Below are positions 56,043 to 64,000 of a stretch of 64,000 nucleotides of DNA, in pieces (position 1 is the first letter of the stretch; each line of letters starts with the position of its first letter). The stretch is from contig NW_012236520.1 of the NCBI RefSeq assembly GCF_000787575.1, forward strand, positions 62,001 through 126,000. The letters run 5' to 3'. A program made the translations under genes and the position numbers. The notes below the pieces were generated by a model that saw nothing but the letters and a program-made list of their open reading frames with translations, was not told where the DNA came from and made no database searches. The DNA is from Acytostelium subglobosum LB1. Lineage: Eukaryota > Evosea > Eumycetozoa > Acytosteliales > Acytosteliaceae.

Positions 56043-59000
56043 TTATTGTTGTTTCTTCTTTGTCTGTTGGTTGTTGTCAAACTCTCGAAGATTCTCAATG
56101 TCTACGTATGACGATACATCCTCTCTCTTTAGATCATGTCCAAGGAAGTAGACTCTGTTGCCCTCTCCCCAAACGAATCCTGGTACAGGTGTCATATCAT
56201 GGAATGAATCTGAATTGATTGATTGATTGATGGATGGATGTATAAGTAAAGTGAATGATTGATTGATGGAATGGTTGAATGATTGAATGAATACATACCA
56301 CAACACTTGCAGTACTTATAGTTGAATCCAAAGAATATCTTGACTAGGATGCTCATGAGTGGAAGAGTGAACATCTTGATCACCCACCAGATCACACTGA
56401 TGATGCCACTCCATGGATTGTTTTGTTGTGGATTGGTGACGGGATGTCTGGTCAACAATGCTTTCCTTGGTCTGATGCTGTACTCAATGTCATCGTTGAT
56501 CAGATCGGGTATCTCGTCGAATAGGTCTGGACGATCCTTTGACCTAGACTTCTTCTTTGTTGTCGTAGTCGTGGTTGTTGTTGTTGTGGCGGCAGTGGCA
56601 TTACTCATTACAGCCATTGGCACATTAGATGGTGACATAGATCCAGTTACTCCACCTCTTTCCCTTGATGTCTTCATCTGTCTTTCACTCTTTGTGCTCT
56701 TCTGATCGTTGTTGCCAGTGCTTGCCAATACCTGTGGTGGAGGGACAATGCTCTGTGTGCCCTTGCCACTGGCAGCAGCCTTCTCCACTACACTGATGAT
56801 TTTGGCTGTTACTGCTTGAATATCATCGTCATCATCTGATATCAAGTCGGGTATTTCATCAAGGTCATCATTCTGTTTGGCGATCGGTTAGTACGATATC
56901 TCGGGCGGACTCTATCGATCTGACGTCCACATTCCACATACCTTGTTCTCACCAGATTGTGACTTTTGTTGCTTTGTTCTCTTTGGCTTGGACTTTTGTC
57001 TCTGCTCACGCTCCCTCTCGAGCTCGCGCTCTCTCTCTTTCTCGCGCTCCATTCGCTGCTTCTCAATTTCATTTTGAAGTCGCAGTTGCTCCTCCTTTCG
57101 CTTCTCTCTGATCTGGCGCCTCTTCTCAATCTCACGCTTCTCTTTGTCCTCCTTCTGTTTCTTCTCCAGAAGTAAACGTTGTTCCATCTCACGCTCATTC
57201 TCCAATCGCTCAATCTCCATGCGTTTCTCTCGCTCCAATCGCTCGATCTCTGCCTGGCGTCTGGACTCGCGTTCCTCCTTCTCTCGCTGCTCCTTTTCGA
57301 TCTGCTCCAACTCAATCCTCCTGAGCAACTCGCGTTCATTCTCCTCCTGCTTGAGCCTCTGCTCCATAAACTCGCGCTGACGTCGCTCCTCCTTCTCTCT
57401 GAACTTCTCCTCCTTCCTCTTTGCCTTGGCCAACCTCCTCTCCTTGGCCTCCTCATTGGCAATCTTCTGCTGCTGAGACAGTGGTTCACCATCGCCCAAT
57501 GTGTCCTCCACTTCCTCTGGCTCTGGTGCCTTGACCTGGGCCACCTTGTCCTCACGTGATGATGACTTTGTTGTCTTCTTTGGCTCCTTTGCATTAGCCT
57601 GTTGTTGCTGCTGCTGTTGTTGCTGTAGCTGTTGCTGTTGCTGCTTCTGTAGTTGCTGCTGTTGCAGTTGTTGTTGAGCAAGGGATGCTTGTTGTTGTTT
57701 CTCCTTGGCCTCCAATGCTGCTGTGGCTGCGGCCACTGCATCACTGCTTTCAAGCTTCAACTTTGATTCTTGATATTGTAACATCGCCTGGTTCTGCTGG
57801 GAGGTCGTTCCAGACGTCTGCTCACTAGTGGCCTTATTCTTAATAATAAGATTGGCTAATTCAAACACCTTGTTCTTTGATTGTGTCGTCGGGTTGGTCT
57901 CATAAGACTTGTCAAAGCAGTTCAGTGCCCTACATCATGAGTGAGTGAGTATATCGATTAGTCATCAGTCATTGCCAATCTATCAATCAATCAAACATAC
58001 TTCTCATAGTCCTTCTGCTTCAAATGTTGGATACCAAGTGTGTACAGTCTGTTTGCTTCCTTGATTTGACTATCAGACTCTGCCATTGTCAATGTCGTTG
58101 TGGTTGTAGTTGTCGTGGTCAGCATAGTATGTGATTCTGGATCGATGTGATGATGAAGAGGTTAGGTTTGGCATCGTCCATAAGATCAATCAATCAATAC
58201 ATACGCTTGGTCTTTGCAGTCTTGGTACTACTAGAACCACTCTGTTGCCTTGGTTGAGGCGATGGTTGTTGCTGCTGAGGTTGTGGTGGTGGCGGTGATG
58301 TCTGTTGTTGTTGTGATTGATTGATGTGGTAAGGCGGTGACGTCGATGCACCACCAGTGACATTCATCAACTCTTCATATCCATGTGCGGTGAATGATGG
58401 TGGCATTGTTGCGGGAAATGATGGTTGCTGCTGCTGCTGGGGCGGTGACAGGTGCTCATTGCCAGCACCAGTCATTAATGGAGGCGAGTTGGAAGCTGGA
58501 GCATAGCCGCCAGCTGACATGTCCGCCTGATTGAAGCCTGGAGAGAATGAGTGCCAGTTGTTGAAGAAGTTCTGTTTCAATCTGAGCAGCCATTGTGACG
58601 CCTTAGTGTGATCATGGTTGGAGGCCAAGAGAGCGTAGAGACATTGTTCCAATGAGAAGCCTTGGTTGAGGTACGTGATGATGAAGTAGCGCGACTCGGC
58701 TGGCAGCGACTGCATTTGGGAGTCGTACTGTGATGAGAATGAAGAGAGTGGCGGAGTGGCCGGTTGCTGCTGTTGTGAGAGAGGTGATGGCTGTGGCGGC
58801 GAGAATGGTCCGTAGGACTTGGGAAAGATGGGAGGTGTGGCAGAGGTTGTTGGTGCTGCCATTATTGGCGAGGTGATATGTCTCTGTTGGAAGAAGCCTC
58901 CACTGCTACTCAATCGCTCGCTGTGGGCCAATGAATAAGCGTTCAACTCTGACACTGGATGAATGATATTCTTGAAGAAGTGAGGGCTGTTGTCACTGCC

Positions 59001-59778
59001 AAACAAGCTGTACGACCTTGAGTGATCTATTGATGTTGCGCAGGATGAGTGAGTGGACATACCTCATTCATTCAATCATTCAATCAATCATAGACATACC
59101 TGGATCATTACCACTTGATGATAAACTGTGTGATACTTCATCTTCATATACTTCATCGTCTTCGTCGTCCATATCTTCATCGTCATCGTCTTCGTCGTCG
59201 TCAAGATCTTCAATATCGTCATCTTCGTAGTCATCGTGGTCTTGAGGCGCCACGTGATCCTTGCTCGCACCTCTTCGATGTTGCTTTCGTACAAAGTTGT
59301 CAATGGAGAGTATTGGATCATCGTCGTCATCATCGTCATCGACATCCACATCATCATCATCTATTAGATCAGGCACTGTTGCCGACGACGACCTATTATG
59401 TGAACTATCAGCACGCTTGAACAATCTAAGACTCTTGATCATATTATGTTGAAAGAATGTATTGAAACCAAGTCTATTGTTGCTTGTCTTGAATGCATTT
59501 GGATCGATGTTTGGCAGATATGAGCTATCGCTAACCTTTGTATGTGGTTGTTGCACAGGTGTAATGGCTGTAGTAGTCGTTGAAGGCACATTTGTGTTTG
59601 TTGTTGTAGTTGTTGTTGATGTAATAGCTGTAGCATTCATGTTTGCTGTTGGCGTTTGTGTCATGGCATTAGATGTGTTGTTGTTGTTGTTACTGGTCGT
59701 AGTTGTTGTCATGCCATTGTTGTTTGAATCTGTTGAGTCGACGACCATTGTTGTATCTCCGTCAACGACATTCATCAT
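56043..59778 (-). CDS. UBA-like plus coiled-coil protein, two apparent ORFs joined as one gene
   Basis: Six exons: 59778-59100, 59026-58205, 58136-58001, 57929-56942, 56872-56299 and 56209-56043, giving 1121 aa. Residues 1-220 are Thr/Asn-rich then strongly acidic (Asp runs). A UBA-like three-helix segment, RYFIITYLNQGFSLEQCLYALL, lies near residue 355. A TPR/MIT-like helix pair follows, EANRLYTLGIQHLKQKDYEKALNCFDKS (about 525-550), then polyglutamine and a long charged coiled coil (Glu/Arg/Lys, about 650-840) and a hydrophobic segment WSGIISVIWWVIKMF near 1025. The usual stop at 58194 falls inside a normal gtatgt intron. If the genes were separate, only about 107 bases would divide them. Ubiquitin-linked trafficking role is inferred. 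Confidence 0.65.
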
Positions 59779-60093
59779 TCTGTTTGTTTATTATTATTAT
59801 TTGTTTATTTGTCTGTTGTACAATGTTGTTGTTGTTTATGTATGTATTGTATTATGTTATGTATATCTCTAAGAATACAATTGACTTTAATTTATGAATA
59901 GGTGCCTGTCATAGGGCTGAGATGAGGGCAAGGGGTTGTGACTTTTCAAACACGAATCTCAAATGAAGATAGTGTTGTTGTTTTTGGAAAGAGTGTGTGG
60001 TGAGAAGAAAACGAACGAGGATTATTAATAATGTGTGATCACTCGTTATCAAACAAAAATTATAATTATACAAATACAAATACAAATATAAAG
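59779..60093. other. Divergent spacer
   Basis: Between the UBA-like gene and the Cgr1 gene. AT-rich with ATT and GTT runs, no gene seen. Confidence 0.55.
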
Positions 60094-61141
60094 ATGTCAT
60101 CTGCTACTAGAACAAGAAGAACATTGGCTATTTCCGATGATCAATATAATAAGATGTTGGTTGATGGTTTAAAGTCAAAGAGAGCTTCAACAAAGAAGAG
60201 ATCAACTACTACTATATCATCTGCCATAGACCTCGATACTGAATTCGATACTGATGATCATATGGCAACTATATCCCTACCAACTAAAAAGACATCAACT
60301 GCATCTGCATCATCATCATCAGCTTCATCATCATCAAAGAAGATCATCTCACAGAGACAACAAGAGTTGTTGAAGAAGCAACAACAACAACAAATGGAGG
60401 AAGAGGAAGAGGAGGAGGAGAGTGAGGATGAGGAAGAGGATGTTGAGGAGGTTACAAATCAAGATGAAGAGATGATCACAGAGGTGCCAGAGGTCAAGAA
60501 AGAGGAGAATACCGAGCACAACAAGGACTCAATCGTATGTCATTCATTCATTCATTCATTCGTTCGTTCATTGTTTGATCTAACTCACACGCTTATACAC
60601 TTTACAATAGGACGTCAGCCATATTAGAAGATCAATCAACCCTCTTGTTGGCAAGCCAGTGTCTGGAAGAGTCTGGAAGACAAAGCCACAGAAGTATGTT
60701 GTTGTCATAGTGAACGACGCCGGGCTGGCCATCATCATACATACTAACAATCAATCGATCAATCATCAAATAATACAGGAAGTACAATGTAATTAAATCA
60801 AAGGGATTCAGAATGTCATGGGAGGATAAGGAGAAGTTGAGAGAGCAGAAGCGTATCATCAAAGAGAAGGAGACTGCTATGAGAGGTGAGACCAGACGTC
60901 AGAAGATCGACAATGTAAACCTGGTCAAGGAGAGAAAGAAGATCAAGGAGGCAAACGAGCGCAAAGGAGAGCAATACCAAGTTGTACGTATACTCATCAA
61001 TCATTCAATCAATCAATCAATCATTCCATTCGTTATGAGCATGTCTAATACCAACTCCATCACACACATTCATAGATCAAGAGCACATTGAAGATTAAGC
61101 AGATGACAAAGAAGCAGAAGAAGCTCCTCCGTATGCTATAA
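60094..61141 (+). CDS. Cgr1/CCDC86-family rRNA-processing protein
   Basis: Four exons: 60094-60534, 60611-60693, 60779-60983 and 61076-61141, giving 264 aa. The N-terminal half is Ser/Lys-rich then acidic (EEEEEEEESEDEEEDVEE). The conserved Cgr1 domain is the last 100 residues: VGKPVSGRVWKTKPQKKYNV, SWEDKEKLREQKRIIKEKE and TLKIKQMTKKQKKLLRML. Cgr1 is a nucleolar protein needed for 60S subunit and pre-rRNA processing in yeast; CCDC86 is the animal form. The Met at 60094 was chosen; an upstream in-frame Met at 60031 lies in simple AT-rich leader sequence. Confidence 0.9.
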
Positions 61142-61383
61142 TTAATAAACATGATTAATTGATTGAATGAACCATGACCATGCATGTGAATCTCCAATGT
61201 CCGCCAACTAAACTGGAAATAATGGACAACTCTCAACTTGAGTTTGCTTTGAGAAAACACCAATCACTCGCGAGACCTCCATCCAACTCAAGAACACACA
61301 TCATTCATCCATCCATCAATCCATCCAAGGAGGAAGAACAGGAGTGAGTGAGCCATGAGCGAGATGGAGGACTCTTGGTTTAT

Positions 61384-62261
<878 letters not shown>

Positions 62262-63084
62262 TGTTTGTGTAATGTTATATTATGTATGTGTGTATATATA
62301 TATATATATATTGATACTATAGTAGTAATAACTAAATAAATAAGATTGAATGTGTTTGTGTGTTGTTGAGTAACCTTGGTAAACAACAACCAAACAACAC
62401 TTGAGAAGTAAGTAGAAGTAGTAGAAGAGGAGGAGTGATAAGTGGTGTGCAAGAGTGTATTTGTGCAAGGGTGTGTTTGTTTGTTTGATCGCGGGTTGGA
62501 GAAGTGGATGGAATAGTGTTTGTGTTAAATTAGCAATGGGAAGGGCGAAGTACTTTGGTTGGGGTGATCGTCAGGGTGATTGGTATTCGCAAAAGGATGA
62601 GGTAGAGAGTTTGTTATTGTTATTTATATATATAAATAAATAAATAATGGTTGACTTTAGCTAGCTGTGTTATAAGTATCGTGTGTTGTATGTTAGTAAC
62701 TGTTTCTATGTCCGTCTTTGGGCTTGGAGCAAAAAGGGAACGGAATCCGGACGATCAATCTCCCCCCACTCCATTTCGAAATGATCAATTTAAATTAAAT
62801 CAAATAAAAATCTCCCTGAATGATGTGTTTCATCGATGTAGAATTACTTCTTCTTATTATTATTACCTTCTATGTAATTGAAGGGTTGGGAAGGGCTTGT
62901 ACTTCAAGACACAATAACTCAACTAACTTCTTCACAGTGACCTGGAAATTTCAAGATCAGATCACAGATCATTATTGTCATTTCATGACACACTCCATCA
63001 GATATTCATGTGATTGATCCGAACAAGATCGATCATTTATAAATTAAACATAACTCAAACATACATAGATATAAATATAGATTG
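62262..63084. other. 823-base divergent spacer
   Basis: Between the Rab gene and the tandem-CH gene. Contains a TA-rich microsatellite at about 62290-62312 and a second near 62624-62636. No gene or RNA recognised; small open frames are not supported. Confidence 0.6.
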
Positions 63085-63961
63085 ATGGCTGAAAGAACTT
63101 GGGACCTTGTCCAAATTGATGTATGTACATCATCAATCATTCCTTCAATCAATCGTTCATTCATTCAAGTCAGCTGACATTCCAAATCAATCAATCACTT
63201 TGACATCGATTATCAAGTGCTTCACAAGATGGGCCAATTATATATTGAAGGAAAGAGTGATGTCAATATCAAACATACAAACTGATTTGGCTGATGGTGT
63301 ATTATTGATCAATCTGTTGGAGATATTGTCCAGTAAGAGTATAGGACATTATAACAAAAAGGCACCGCTTCGTATTCAAAAGTTGGAGAACCTCAACAAG
63401 GTGATGCAGTTCCTAAAGAATGAAGGCGTGAAATTGGTGGCCATCTCACCAGAGGACATTGCCGATGGCAAGATCAAACTGATATTAGGTGTGACGTGGA
63501 CCATCATTCTCAAATATCAAGTACAGCCTGCTTGTGGCAATGATGAAGATGGCATGTCACCCAAGTCTGCCATGTTACAATGGGTCAATGATCGTGTTAG
63601 ACAGTTCGAACAGAATGCCAACAACTTTACCACCTCATGGAATGATGGTCGTCTCCTCACAGCTCTAATCTTCTCATTCAATCCAGGTGTGATTGATCTA
63701 TCATCCATCACTGTGAGTGCACTCCAATCAATCAATCAATCATGACCAACTCATTCACTAACTCACTCAATGAATCAATCTCAATTCAATATAATACAGA
63801 GGGAGCCAGTTGTTGACTTGGAAAGAGCACTGACAGTGGCCAGCGAGTATTATGATGTTCCAAAGATCATTGATGCAGCGGACATGGCCAACTCACGTGA
63901 CGAGCTCTCAGTGTTGACCTATGTCGCATTGCTACGAAGCAAAGTGACAACCCATCAATGA
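63085..63961 (+). CDS. Tandem calponin-homology (actin-binding) protein, possibly incomplete
   Basis: Three exons: 63085-63120, 63218-63712 and 63800-63961, 230 aa to the first stop. CH1: MAERTWDLVQIDCFTRWANYILKE with LADGVLLINLLEIL and KLILGVTWTIILKYQ. CH2: MLQWVNDRVRQF, TTSWNDGRLLTALIFSF, DLERALTVASEYYDVPKIIDAADM. This is the actin-binding module of alpha-actinin, filamin and cortexillin. Ending right after CH2 is unusual. The stop at 63959-63961 is only 39 bases from the window end, so a missed intron cannot be excluded. It is either a two-CH mini-protein or the head of a longer one. Confidence 0.82.
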
Positions 63962-64000
63962 GTCAGTTCCCAATGTCTTGGTCACCCAAGTCGTCAGTGA

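Overview
The window is nuclear DNA of a dictyostelid social amoeba. The evidence is the mix of genes (FNIP-repeat and ankyrin-type F-box-like proteins, IPT/TIG surface proteins, polyasparagine and polyglutamine tracts inside ordinary proteins), short GT-AG introns of about 55-100 bases, AT-rich spacers and compact gene packing. Coding sequence is only moderately AT-rich, so this is probably not Dictyostelium discoideum; the species cannot be fixed from the sequence. Both ends of the window cut through unannotated context: the first gene lacks its 5' part, and the last gene ends close to the right edge.

Layout. 1-5 kb: M3 oligopeptidase (3' part), MESH1-type HD hydrolase, pyroglutamyl peptidase I (four exons, rebuilt here), and a pogo/CENP-B-like transposase gene that holds a 100-N assembly gap and is bracketed by 40-bp inverted repeats. 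5-14 kb: zinc-ribbon plus vWA protein, small unknown, class II aldolase/adducin protein, CaCA-type cation exchanger, secreted unknown. 15-24 kb: Atg4 protease, mitochondrial EF-P-like factor, PA2G4/Ebp1, membrane RING-H2 ligase, ROK sugar kinase, Frag1/DRAM/Sfk1 membrane protein. 24-30 kb: FNIP-repeat protein with one frame break, ankyrin-type protein, SAM methyltransferase. 30-45 kb: ubiquitin E1 (seven exons), glutamine-synthetase-like protein, class 3 lipase, dynamin, and an intronless FAD monooxygenase-DUF4166-SDR fusion. 45-56 kb: CH-IQ-DH-PH RhoGEF, second FNIP protein, IPT/TIG membrane protein, a beta-helix gene broken by a non-autonomous hAT transposon, and an orphan with an NCQ motif. 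56-64 kb: a UBA-like/coiled-coil protein probably formed from two apparent ORFs, Cgr1 rRNA-processing factor, Rab GTPase, tandem-CH protein.

Most genes are housekeeping or cytoskeletal/membrane-traffic genes with no operon-like logic. They are arranged as divergent, tandem and convergent neighbours with spacers of about 30 to 1200 bases. Functional themes that recur are ubiquitin and autophagy (E1, RING ligase, UBA-like protein, Atg4), membrane traffic and actin (dynamin, Rab, RhoGEF, tandem CH), and peptide/amino-acid metabolism. Exon boundaries below were set by hand from GT-AG sites that keep the reading frame. The most novel signals are the hAT insertion with a perfect 8-bp target duplication that restores an open frame when mentally removed, the inverted repeats around the transposase gene, and the three-domain fusion enzyme.
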